From contig DVOL01000098.1 in assembly GCA_018713505.1 (NCBI GenBank), positions 1-29,285 of the forward strand: 29,285 nt of DNA, written 5' to 3'. Made by a program: the position numbers and the translations under genes. Below, piece by piece: positions 22,686 through 29,285 of the stretch. Origin of the DNA: Faeciplasma avium. Its GTDB lineage: Bacteria > Bacillota > Clostridia > Oscillospirales > Ruminococcaceae. The notes below the pieces were generated by a model. It ran no database searches. It was not told the DNA's origin and was given only the letters and a program-made list of their open reading frames with translations. How positions within the stretch are numbered: the first letter of the stretch is position 1; every line of letters begins with the position of its first letter.

Positions 22686-23192
22686 ATGCCAAACCAGAAT
22701 GTTCTCAACCAGAAGATTGCCAAGGTCGCCGAGATAAAGGAGCTTATAAGCTCCTCAAAGGCAGGCGTTTTGGTAGACTACAGCGGTATCTCCGTGGAGG
22801 ATGACACCAAGCTCCGCAAGGAGCTGAGAGAGGCTGGAGTCCGTTACTTCGTCGAGAAGAACACCCTTTTAAGGCGTGCTCTTAACGAGGTCGGAATGGA
22901 GTCCCTGACCGAGGTCCTCAGCGGCGCAACCGCCATCGCCGTATCCGATGGGGACGAGACAGCAGCCGCAAGAATCCTCGGAAGCTACGCCGAGGAGCAT
23001 GAGAGCTTCAAGCTCAAGGCAGGCTACATCGGCTCCGACATCTATGACGCAGAGGGCGTCATGGCGATATCCAAAATCCCCTCGAGGGAGACTCTTCTTG
23101 CACAGCTCGTCGGCTCCCTGCAGGGTCCGATGCAGAAGCTCGCCGCAACTCTTTCGGCTCTCGCCGACAAGAAGGAGGAGGAAGCAGCCTAA
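22686..23192 (+). CDS. rplJ: 50S ribosomal protein L10
   Basis: L10 anchors the L7/L12 dimers to the ribosome. The 168 residues have the family pattern: VAEIKELISSSKAGVLVDYSGISVEDDTKLRKELREAG in the RNA-binding domain, KNTLLRRAL, and a C-terminal helix rich in Leu and charge that binds L7/L12. The start follows AAAGAGGTG. It is cotranscribed with rplL under the L10 leader. Confidence 0.97.
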   Translation: MPNQNVLNQKIAKVAEIKELISSSKAGVLVDYSGISVEDDTKLRKELREAGVRYFVEKNTLLRRALNEVGMESLTEVLSGATAIAVSDGDETAAARILGSYAEEHESFKLKAGYIGSDIYDAEGVMAISKIPSRETLLAQLVGSLQGPMQKLAATLSALADKKEEEAA

Positions 23193-23322
23193 GCGCTGTA
23201 ATCTGGCTGCCGCCGGCTGAGTGTCTGGCGCCGCCGGTCTTAAAATCACTGCGTTTTAAGAAAAACAGCGGCTGATATATGCCGCAAAAAATCAAAATAA
23301 TACTGAAAAGGAGATTAATAAT

Positions 23323-23691
23323 ATGGCTTCTGAAAAGATTTTAGGCATTGTTGAAGAGGTTAAGGGCCTCTCTGTTCTCGAGCTCAAGGAGCTTGTTGAC
23401 GCTATCCAGGAGGAGTTCGGAGTTACCGCCGTTGTAGCTGCCGCTCCCGCCGCCGGCGCTGCTGCCGCCGCTGCTGAGAAGACCGAGTTTGATGTCGTTC
23501 TCGCTTCCTTCGGTGACGCTAAGATGGGCGTTATCAAGGCTGTCAAGGAGCTTCTCGGTCTCGGACTCAAGGAGGCTAAGGAGTTCGTTGAGGCTGCTCC
23601 TAAGACCGTCAAGGAGGGCGTCTCCAAGGCTGAGGCTGACGAAATCAAGGCTAAGCTCGAGGAGGCTGGAGCTACCGTCGAGGTTAAGTAA
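23323..23691 (+). CDS. rplL: 50S ribosomal protein L7/L12
   Basis: The stalk protein that recruits translation GTPases. The 122 residues have an N-terminal dimerisation domain (about 1-32), an Ala-rich hinge (about 38-52) and the conserved C-terminal domain EKTEFDVVLASFGDAKMGVIKAVKELLGLGLKEAKEFVEAAP. Start after AAAAGGAGAT. The 130-bp gap from rplJ holds a CTTAAAA/TTTTAAG hairpin without U-run. rpoB, which normally follows, is absent; a terminator comes 53 bases later. Confidence 0.98.
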   Translation: MASEKILGIVEEVKGLSVLELKELVDAIQEEFGVTAVVAAAPAAGAAAAAAEKTEFDVVLASFGDAKMGVIKAVKELLGLGLKEAKEFVEAAPKTVKEGVSKAEADEIKAKLEEAGATVEVK

Positions 23692-23743
23692 TACCTGCGG
23701 TATCCTAGTCACGGCTTGAGCGCCGTGGCTTCATAGAAATGAC

Positions 23744-23781
23744 AAAAGCCCTGTGTTTCTTTAAGAAATTCAGGGCTTTTT
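23744..23781 (+). terminator. Terminator after rplL
   Basis: AAAAGCCCTG/CAGGGCTTTT stem of 10 bp, 17-base loop, then a T-run. A smaller CACGGC/GCCGTG hairpin precedes it. Confidence 0.9.
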
Positions 23782-23783
23782 AC

Positions 23784-23957
23784 AGTGAAGCTGCCTGCGG
23801 CAGTGGCGTTCGGCTGACGGCGAGTGGTATTGCTTCGCAGCAAGGCTCGCTTTGCAGTGAAATTTGTCTTACGACAAGTGAAATTCGCTTAACAGCGAGT
23901 GAAGCTGCCTTGCGGCAGTAAGGCTACTGCGCAGTGAAGCAGCGTTTCAGTGAGACA
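23784..23957. repeat. Tandem array of short hairpin units
   Basis: About ten units of 16-21 bases, most opening AGTG(A/G), at 23784, 23802, 23823, about 23840, 23856, 23877, 23898, 23917, 23933 and 23949. Most units hold a 5-bp stem with a loop of the type TNRC: CTGCC-TGC-GGCAG, TTGCT-TCGC-AGCAA, TTGTC-TTAC-GACAA, TCGCT-TAAC-AGCGA, CTGCC-TTGC-GGCAG. Arm sequences differ from unit to unit while pairing is kept; a few units are decayed. No gene is supported in 23692-24275. This is not a CRISPR, because unit sequence and length vary and there are no spacers. Confidence 0.75.
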
Positions 23958-23999
23958 GCCTTTCACGGCTTGAGGGGAGCTTGTCCGCCGCTCAGGACC

Positions 24000-24240
24000 G
24001 GGAGTTTTGAAGCCGGCAAAGCCCTTTGGCTTTGCCGGCTTCGCCGCCGGTTCTCAAAATCCGCCTGGCAGGGCGGCCTCCCTCCCGAAAAAAGGGGTGA
24101 GGGTGACCTAGGGGGCGGCAGCGCCTTGCCCGGGGCAGCGAGCAAGCTAAAGCCCTGCCGCCCTGCCCGGACGGGGAGGGGACTAAGTCCCCGGAGAACC
24201 GGCGGCGGGGAAAGGCGAAGCCTTTCCCCGCAAAACTCCC
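24000..24240. repeat. Nested palindromic element 2 (compact four-way junction)
   Basis: Four perfect stems meet with almost no free bases. The closing stem is GGGAGTTTTG/CAAAACTCCC (24000-24009/24231-24240). Hairpin A has 14 bp (24010-24023/24028-24041). Stem B is CCGCCGGTTCTC/GAGAACCGGCGG (24044-24055/24194-24205). Hairpin C is CGGGGAAAGGC-GAA-GCCTTTCCCCG (24206-24230). Inside stem B are further repeats: GGCAGGGCGGC/GCCGCCCTGCC (24067-24077/24157-24167) and GGGGAC-TAA-GTCCCC (24178-24192). An uninterrupted plus-strand frame runs through it but has no recognisable product. The layout matches the element at 10512-11074. Confidence 0.8.
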
Positions 24241-24275
24241 TTTGTGTGACGCACTCTCCCCAAAAGAGGGAAGCC

Positions 24276-25172
24276 TCACGCCTTTACGGCTCCTCCAGCC
24301 TCCTTGAGGCTGATTTTTCCTGCCTGAAGCCCATAGCCAGCCCTGAACTGCCCGGGAGTCACTCCCTCCAGCTTCCTAAAGGTACTGCAAAAGTAACCGG
24401 TGTCGGTGAAGCCGCTGAGCGCCGCTATCTCCTTGATAGGAAGCTCGGGACGGTTTAAAAGAAGCTCCTTGCTCTTATTAATCCTGACCTGGGCGATATA
24501 TCTAAAGATTGTGCTGCCGGTGAGGCTCTTGAACAGCCTGCAAAGGTACTGCGGCGTGTAGTCCATCAGCCTTGCAAGCTGATTGAGGGTTATCTCCTCG
24601 CCGTAGTGGCTGTCTATATATCCAAAAATCCGCCTGAGTCTTGTTGCCCTAGCCTCTATGGACAGCTCGCTCGCCCTGATGACATAAAGGTATATCCCCA
24701 GAAGCACTCTGTATACCATGGCGGACGCCTTTATGAGCCTTAAGGGGTCGTCTGAGCAGGACATCCTGTAAAGCGCCAGTATAGCCTCGTGAAGCTCCTC
24801 GGGAGCGCTCACAGAGTACACCTGCGAGCTGGCTGCACAAATCTCCCTTTTTATAAACTCCTCGCTTTTGTCTCCGTAAAAGACCACCCAATCGACCTCC
24901 CAGCTCTCTGAGAGGGGATAGTATTCGTGCGGCTCTCCGGGGACCAAAAGCATCCCCTGCCCCGGCTCGACGGCAATCCTCTGTCCGTCTATAACCACCT
25001 CTCCCCTGCCTCTTAGGCACTGAATCCACTGGTAATAGCCTCTTACCCACTGCGTCTCGGCTCTTCCTCCGGGACGCTTTACATGCTCCTGAGAGTGAAA
25101 GCAGCCTACACCTGCAAAGCCGAAAAGCTGCCGGGAGTCGTAATCCTCCCTTGACACAAACAGCATACTCAT
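24276..25172 (-). CDS. AraC family transcriptional regulator with cupin sensor domain
   Basis: The 298-residue protein has an N-terminal cupin-like AraC ligand domain (about 20-140, with WIQCLRGRGEVVIDGQRIAV and PGQGMLLVPGEPHEYYP). A C-terminal double helix-turn-helix follows (about 190-285, EITLNQLARLMDYTPQYLCRLFKSLTGST and PIKEIAALSGFTDTGYFCSTFRKLEGVTPGQFR). Regulators of this type usually sense sugars and activate nearby carbohydrate genes, but no such genes adjoin it here, so the target is unknown. ATG at 25172 is preferred (AGGAGG nine bases upstream) over TTG at 25175. It lies downstream of htrA on the same strand, separated by a terminator-like hairpin. Confidence 0.92.
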   Translation of the reverse strand: MSMLFVSREDYDSRQLFGFAGVGCFHSQEHVKRPGGRAETQWVRGYYQWIQCLRGRGEVVIDGQRIAVEPGQGMLLVPGEPHEYYPLSESWEVDWVVFYGDKSEEFIKREICAASSQVYSVSAPEELHEAILALYRMSCSDDPLRLIKASAMVYRVLLGIYLYVIRASELSIEARATRLRRIFGYIDSHYGEEITLNQLARLMDYTPQYLCRLFKSLTGSTIFRYIAQVRINKSKELLLNRPELPIKEIAALSGFTDTGYFCSTFRKLEGVTPGQFRAGYGLQAGKISLKEAGGAVKA

Positions 25173-25207
25173 CAAGACTATCCTCCTTTAACAACGCTGG
25201 AACTGAT

Positions 25208-25257
25208 AAAAAGGGTCGACCCCCGACTTGCGAGATGGGGCTTTCGCAGGTCAGGGG
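25208..25257 (-). terminator. Terminator-like hairpin between htrA and the AraC gene
   Basis: Minus strand: CCCC-GACCTGCGA pairs with TCGCAAGTC-GGGG (13 bp, one mismatch, one G-U), then the palindrome GGGTCGACCC and TTTTT. It is 35 bases before the AraC start, so it either ends htrA transcription or attenuates the AraC gene. Confidence 0.6.
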
Positions 25258-25261
25258 CCAT

Positions 25262-25376
25262 TGAAGGGGAAATTAGAAAACACTAATGAAGCTGGCAGAT
25301 AATAGCCCCCGGTTGAAGGGGAAGTCGCTTAAGAGCCTACCGCCATAGCCGTAAGGAAGGACCATAGGCTCTTAAG
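25262..25376 (+). other. Structured gene-free stretch upstream of a small ORF
   Basis: Contains a direct repeat TTGAAGGGGAA (25261 and 25313), a hairpin ATTAG/CTAAT with loop AAAACA (about 25272-25287) and a perfect 12-bp inverted repeat CTTAAGAGCCTA/TAGGCTCTTAAG (25328-25339/25365-25376). No known riboswitch was recognised and no convincing promoter was seen. The strand of action is unknown. Confidence 0.4.
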
Positions 25377-25395
25377 CTTAAAGAAAGGGAAAAAT

Positions 25396-25614
25396 ATGAA
25401 AAAGCTTTCGCTTACAGGTGGATGGGGAGCTTTAGCTATGGGCGTCCCCCTAGCCCTCGGTATCTATTCCGCCCTACTCGTGGCGTTCTGTACAATATCT
25501 TTTCTTCGTTTTAAAGTATATGTTAGCGCCCTTGCCGGATGCGCCGATACCCGTTTTCAGCCGGTCACCTCGCCCAGAACGACCTCGACATCCATGCTGA
25601 AGCCGTCCCTGTAG
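25396..25614 (+). CDS. Possible small membrane protein, convergent with htrA
   Basis: A 72-codon ORF with AAAGGG six bases before its ATG. The product starts MKKLSLTGGWGALAMG and has one hydrophobic helix (about 14-36). Its last 19 codons are antisense to the end of htrA, so the true gene may be only its first part, or nothing. Preceding hairpins give weak support for expression. No family was recognised. Confidence 0.25.
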   Translation: MKKLSLTGGWGALAMGVPLALGIYSALLVAFCTISFLRFKVYVSALAGCADTRFQPVTSPRTTSTSMLKPSL

Positions 25615-26897
25615 ATGGTAAGCACCATCGTGTCGCCGACCGAGCAGTCGCTTACAAGCTCGTTTAGCTCCTTGAAGGAGGTTACCGTCTCGCCGTTTGC
25701 GCCTATTATAATGTCGCTTGGCATAAGACCCGCCCTTTCCGCTCCGCTGTCAGGAGTCACGAATCTTATGAACGCCCCCTCGGGCAGACGGTAGTAAAGC
25801 GATATGAACGAGGTTATATCCTCCCCGGTGACGCCTATCATCGGTCTGCCGGTGACATAGCCGTAGGCGATTAAATCCTCGATTATCGGGATAGCCTCGT
25901 CTATCGGTATCGCAAAGCCCAGTCCCTCGCCGTAGGAGGAGTCGACCTTTGCGGAGGTCACGCCGATTACCTGCCCGTAGCAGTTTATAAGCGGTCCGCC
26001 GGAGTTGCCCTTGTTGATTGTAGCCTGCGTCTGGATAAGAGTCATCCTCTTGTCGCCTATGGTAAGAGTCCTGTTAAGCCCGGAGATTATCCCGGTGGTC
26101 ATCGAGCCGTAGAGGTCGAAGCCGAGAGGATTTCCTATCACTATCGACAGCTCGCCGACCCTGAGGTCCTGGGAGCGCCCGAACTCGCACGGGACAAGAC
26201 CCTCCGCCTCGATTTTAAGTACCGCAAGATCGGTCTGATCGTCGGAGCCGATTATCTCGGCAGAGTACTCCTCCATCCCGCTGTCTATTATCATCACCGA
26301 GACGGCATCCTCCAGCACATGGGCGTTGGTTATGATGTAGCCGTCGCTGCTGATTACTATCCCGGTGCCGGTTGTCGTACCCAAGGGGACCGTGCAGGAT
26401 ATTCCCACAACAGACGGGGAAACCTTGTCGTAAATATCGGGAAGGTACATGGCGTCCTCTGGAGCGGCAAGCTGCTCCATCGAGGGGACCTGAGCGCTCT
26501 TAGCGCCGTCCTCCGAGGAATCCTTAGAGTCCTCCTTGGAGACATTTCCAATCATCGAGCCTAGAGCAGCTCCTCCCAGGGAGCCGCCCGAGCCGTCAGA
26601 GGAATCTAAGCCGCCGTCCCCGCCGTCGGCAACGGATTCAAAAATCGTTCTTGAAATCGCCAGAGAGATCGAGGAGGCGGAAACCGCAGCCACCGCCGCA
26701 GTCACCAGTATCACTACCAGCAGGATTCTTCCCACAGAGGGCTTTTTTAAGCACCTGCCGCCGTCGAAGTTGTATATATACTCGCACCTTCCGGCATCGT
26801 CAGGCATCATCGCCCTGATGCCCCCGCCCGCTGAAGCCCTCGAGCCGTTCTCACGGGAGCTGTTACCGATATAAGCGTCTTTATCAAAATCACTCAT
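25557..26897 (-). CDS. HtrA/DegP-type membrane-anchored serine protease
   Basis: HtrA proteases degrade or refold damaged exported proteins at the outer face of the membrane. The 446-residue protein has a cytoplasmic N-terminus of about 56 residues, one membrane helix (about 57-80) and a Gly/Ser/Asp-rich linker (90-140). The trypsin-like domain has the complete triad: H193 (TNAHV), D223 (TDLAVLK) and S299 (GNSGGPL). One PDZ domain follows (about 350-440, with AERAGLMPSDIIIGANGETV). Length and layout match HtrA/YyxA types of Firmicutes. Start at 26897 after GGGAGGAG. A TATAAT-like box lies near 26965 on this strand but lacks a clear -35. Confidence 0.94.
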   Translation of the reverse strand: MSDFDKDAYIGNSSRENGSRASAGGGIRAMMPDDAGRCEYIYNFDGGRCLKKPSVGRILLVVILVTAAVAAVSASSISLAISRTIFESVADGGDGGLDSSDGSGGSLGGAALGSMIGNVSKEDSKDSSEDGAKSAQVPSMEQLAAPEDAMYLPDIYDKVSPSVVGISCTVPLGTTTGTGIVISSDGYIITNAHVLEDAVSVMIIDSGMEEYSAEIIGSDDQTDLAVLKIEAEGLVPCEFGRSQDLRVGELSIVIGNPLGFDLYGSMTTGIISGLNRTLTIGDKRMTLIQTQATINKGNSGGPLINCYGQVIGVTSAKVDSSYGEGLGFAIPIDEAIPIIEDLIAYGYVTGRPMIGVTGEDITSFISLYYRLPEGAFIRFVTPDSGAERAGLMPSDIIIGANGETVTSFKELNELVSDCSVGDTMVLTIYRDGFSMDVEVVLGEVTG

Positions 26898-27045
26898 ATA
26901 AAGCTCCTCCCGAGCAATAAAGCCGGCTGACCGGCTGGCGGTGCGGTGTGTGACTTACTGACTTTAATTATAAGGCTTTTTGTGATAATCCTATGAAAGA
27001 AATCGGAATATTTGCAGATTTAAAGGTAAGAATCAGGTGTGACCC

Positions 27046-27074
27046 TTGCGAAAGGCAGCCGATTGTGATATAAT
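27046..27074 (+). promoter_or_regulatory. Promoter of the MBOAT-like/DHHW-like gene pair
   Basis: TTGCGA (27046-27051), 17-bp spacer, TATAAT (27069-27074). The leader of about 110 bases has a GTCCT/AGGAC hairpin (about 27132-27147) with TTTTTT a few bases later, a possible weak attenuator. Confidence 0.75.
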
Positions 27075-27192
27075 ATGCTCAAATGCGGAACATTTTAATT
27101 GCGAGACACTTAAAATCAGCTTCATTTTCGTCCTGAGGGCAGGACCTTAGCTTTTTTGGTTTATGTTGTGAGCTTATGCTCCGGGAGACGGT

Positions 27193-28515
27193 ATGGTCTA
27201 TCATCAGCTTATTTTCGTCTTTGTTTTTCTGCCGGTATATCTTATCGGCTCGCTGCTCCTAAGAGAGCCGCAGGCAAAAAATCTCTTGAGCGCAGGGCTA
27301 TCCCTTGTCTTTTTGGTATGGGGCCGGCCTGTCTATTTTGCGCTCATAATCATAAACATATTCCTAGCATATCTTGCCGGGAGGCTTCAAGACTCCAAGA
27401 CAGGCAGGCGCTTAAGGCTTGCCGCCGCAGTGCTGAACACGCTGTCGGTGCTTCCAGGAGCATTCTACCTGGCGGCAAAAAACGACCTCTCGGGAGGAAT
27501 CGCCGCCGTAGGTCTTATGGGGTTTGCTCTTCGTCAGGCTCTTTACCTTTTATATACCAAAAGGCCGGAAAAAAGCCCTCTTAGGCTGACGGTGTACCTT
27601 ATCTCCTTTGAGTTCATGTGCGTCTCGCCGGTGCTGGGCTACGACCAGCTAAGAGACGAGCTTGTAAAGCGGAGGCGTCCCGGTCTTGCAGAGCTTAAGG
27701 CCGGGCTGACGAGGTTTATCTTCGGCCTGGGAGCGGCAGGAGTGATAGGTCTGGGGCTTGACAGGCTGAGGCTCTTAGCTCTTCACACACAGCCTGTTCC
27801 CTGGATGGACGGCGTTTTCGGTCTGTTAATCGGCTTTATCGAGATATACGCCGCCGCCATAGCCTATATTTCGATGTCAGAGGGGCTTTGCCTCATGAGC
27901 GGCTACAGGGTCCGCTGCTGGGACTCCTGCTTCATGCCAAGACCCAGGATGAAAAACCATCTGGGCTATATCTGGCTCACGGCGTCAGCCCAGCTTTCAA
28001 GGCTGCTCTGCGGTATGTCCGGCTACAAGCTAGCGGGACTCTGCGCCGTTATGTGTATAATCATAGGAGCGGCTCACGGTCTGGGAGCCGGAGCCGTAGG
28101 GCTTCTTGCCTGCATACTTCTTGCCATGCTGCTAGAGGAGCTGTTCGAGCTTAAGGGGACGCCCGCCGGATTTATAACATACCTTCTTTTAATTGCGGGG
28201 CTCACGCTTTGCACCGTCTGCGGCAGCGAGGGTCTTTCGGGGCTGTTTTCCTCCCTAGCCCCCGGCAGCTACGATTTTGATATCAGCTATCTTTTTGACA
28301 GCGAGCTCTCAAGGCTCTACCCCATCATAATCCTTGGAATAATATACTGCTCGCCGCTAAAGCCGATGCTTTCAAGGCTTGCAAGACGGCTCGGCTCACG
28401 GTCGCCGGGTTATCCTATAATAAGGCTTCTGACTGCGGCGGCTCTTTGTGCGGTGATAATAGTATATCTTGCCGCCTACTCCTCATTTGCCGTTTCAGGA
28501 GGTGCAGCGCTATGA
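27193..28515 (+). CDS. MBOAT (AlgI-like) membrane protein lacking the catalytic motif
   Basis: The family is membrane-bound O-acyltransferases that acetylate exported polysaccharides. The 440 residues form about ten hydrophobic segments. The N-terminal part is clearly AlgI-like: QLIFVFVFLPVYLIG (5-19), NLLSAGLSLVFLVWGRPVY (30-48), and SPVLGYDQLRDEL (145-157) where active members read GPIVRYSDF. The central motifs with the first catalytic region (DFSGYSD and WRRWHISLS in active members) are not found; this part reads IYAAAIAYISMSEGL and HLGYIWLTASAQL. An AHG at 294-296 may be the remaining conserved His. It is probably not an ordinary acyltransferase. It overlaps the next start by four bases (ATGA), so the two genes are coupled. 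Confidence 0.65.
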   Translation: MVYHQLIFVFVFLPVYLIGSLLLREPQAKNLLSAGLSLVFLVWGRPVYFALIIINIFLAYLAGRLQDSKTGRRLRLAAAVLNTLSVLPGAFYLAAKNDLSGGIAAVGLMGFALRQALYLLYTKRPEKSPLRLTVYLISFEFMCVSPVLGYDQLRDELVKRRRPGLAELKAGLTRFIFGLGAAGVIGLGLDRLRLLALHTQPVPWMDGVFGLLIGFIEIYAAAIAYISMSEGLCLMSGYRVRCWDSCFMPRPRMKNHLGYIWLTASAQLSRLLCGMSGYKLAGLCAVMCIIIGAAHGLGAGAVGLLACILLAMLLEELFELKGTPAGFITYLLLIAGLTLCTVCGSEGLSGLFSSLAPGSYDFDISYLFDSELSRLYPIIILGIIYCSPLKPMLSRLARRLGSRSPGYPIIRLLTAAALCAVIIVYLAAYSSFAVSGGAAL

Positions 28516-29285
28516 ATAATGACGATATCCTGCTGACAGGGCTTACCCCTCCTGACAGTGAAAGGGATAAGCCAGGCCGCCCGTTTGACCCGTCAGACGG
28601 CGGGAAGGAGCTTGTTCTTAACCCTCCCGAGGCTAACGGCATGGAAAGGGAGGAGCAGTATCCCCGTGATGTCAGCCCGGAGGAAGTCTTTGGCGGCTCA
28701 AAGGAAAAAGCCCCCTCCCCCAAGCGAAGGAGCCAGGCGGATATCCTTCTTTTAGAGCTTGGCAGGCAGTCTGGAGCGGACAGGTACAACTTCATCTGCT
28801 TCTTCCTGCCGGCAATTCTGATTTTAGTTCTTAGCCTTAGCTTCATCCTAATCAGCCGTGGGGACATCGAGGAGGATTTAGCTCCCCTTAGCTACAGCTC
28901 GATAGCCGACGGCAGCTATACAAAAAGCCTTAATGCAATATACGAGGAAAGGCTCCCGTTTTTGGACGGCTTCAGGAAAATAGCAGGGGCTATAGGCTTT
29001 ATCGAGGCTGAGGCTGCAGCGCCCCAGGAGGACGGTCTGCCGGATTCCTTAGAGACTCCAGGCTCTCCCGAGACTCCCGAGACTCCCGCTAAGACCGACC
29101 CTCCCGCAGAGCCTGAGACTCCTGTGGAGCCTGAGACTCCGTCGGTCACCCAGCCTCCCGAGAGCGAGGCTCCTGAGGACTCCGGCTCCGTCACCCTGGC
29201 TCCCGTTGACGGCGAGACTCAGGAAGACCTTGATATAAGCCAGCTTGAGACCTTTACAATGTACGCCACCGCCACCCTTTACATA
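28512..29285 (+). CDS. DHHW-like membrane protein, first 258 residues (runs off the right edge)
   Basis: DHHW and AlgJ/AlgX-like proteins accompany MBOAT proteins and act outside the membrane. This one has a long charged cytoplasmic N-terminus (1-93) and one membrane helix (about 94-114, FICFFLPAILILVLSLSFIL). The segment SSIADGSYTKSLNAIYEERLPF (129-150) then matches the start of DHHW proteins, where a sequence like KYYEDRFPFRD is usual. A Pro/Glu/Thr linker follows (about 170-235, with repeated PETP). The ending TMYATATLYI is the start of the outside domain; the catalytic part is beyond the window. AGGAGGTG precedes the ATG. The assignment rests on this N-terminal match and on the MBOAT-like partner. 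Confidence 0.65.
   Translation, partial: MNNDDILLTGLTPPDSERDKPGRPFDPSDGGKELVLNPPEANGMEREEQYPRDVSPEEVFGGSKEKAPSPKRRSQADILLLELGRQSGADRYNFICFFLPAILILVLSLSFILISRGDIEEDLAPLSYSSIADGSYTKSLNAIYEERLPFLDGFRKIAGAIGFIEAEAAAPQEDGLPDSLETPGSPETPETPAKTDPPAEPETPVEPETPSVTQPPESEAPEDSGSVTLAPVDGETQEDLDISQLETFTMYATATLYI

Noticed and set aside
23784..23957. CRISPR array
   Set aside because: Units vary in length and sequence, there are no constant repeats with unique spacers and no cas genes.
23934..24458. A 174-codon plus-strand frame as a gene
   Set aside because: It crosses the hairpin array end and palindromic element 2 and runs antisense into the AraC gene; no start site and no protein-like composition.
25270..25376. 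Cobalamin, Mn2+ or T-box riboswitch upstream of the small ORF
   Set aside because: Purine-rich GGGGAA motifs looked suggestive, but the conserved cores of these riboswitches are absent.
1..29285. tRNA or rRNA genes
   Set aside because: No GTTCRANYC T-loop with matching acceptor arms and no rRNA signature found on either strand by eye.

Overview
The window looks like chromosome from an anaerobic Gram-positive of the class Clostridia, most likely an Oscillospiraceae/Ruminococcaceae-type gut bacterium. The grounds are a single-chain pyruvate:ferredoxin oxidoreductase, two DegV proteins, strong AGGAGG ribosome binding sites, SigA-type promoters with 17-bp spacers, a Firmicutes-type L10 leader, frequent AGG/CTT codons and moderate-to-high GC. 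The species cannot be named from the sequence. Several start codons were moved from the longest open frame to the one with a proper ribosome binding site.

Layout. Positions 1-9519 are all on the minus strand: the 5' end of hisS behind a transcription-attenuator leader, a methylglyoxal-synthase-like gene with its own consensus promoter, and a cell-elongation operon mreB-mreC-mreD-PBP2. Upstream of these lie a DegV gene and a large CotH-kinase gene. At 9520-9835 a divergent promoter region separates cotH from a plus-strand orphan membrane protein gene. A 907-bp gene-free stretch (10433-11339) holds a large nested palindromic element. Next comes a plus-strand operon: VTC-domain polyphosphate polymerase, DUF4956 membrane protein, zinc-ribbon membrane protein and monoacylglycerol-lipase-like hydrolase. 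A possible structured RNA with a small ORF follows. On the minus strand come nifJ (PFOR) and a second degV.

Positions 19824-23781 carry the ribosomal/transcription cluster rpmG-secE-nusG-rplK-rplA, then rplJ-rplL, with several RNA control elements: a multi-hairpin leader before rpmG, two L1-site-like structures before rplK and rplA, and an L10 leader with attenuator. rpoB does not follow rplL. Instead there is a terminator, a tandem array of short hairpins and a second nested palindromic element, then an AraC-type regulator, a structured gap and an HtrA-type protease (all minus). The right end has a plus-strand pair: a degenerate MBOAT-like membrane protein translationally coupled to a DHHW-like protein that runs off the window.

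What stands out. (1) CotH kinase, VTC polymerase and DUF4956 lie in one neighbourhood, with two promoters on the plus strand sharing a 16-bp UP-element-like sequence; this suggests a polyphosphate/protein-phosphorylation module. (2) Two intergenic elements each fold on paper into a near-perfect four-way junction of long stems, and a 174-bp array of about 20-bp hairpin units keeps pairing while the arm sequences change. (3) The methylglyoxal-synthase homologue has replaced two catalytic residues, and the MBOAT homologue has lost its catalytic motif. All functional claims rest on reading the sequence; no searches or folding programs were run.
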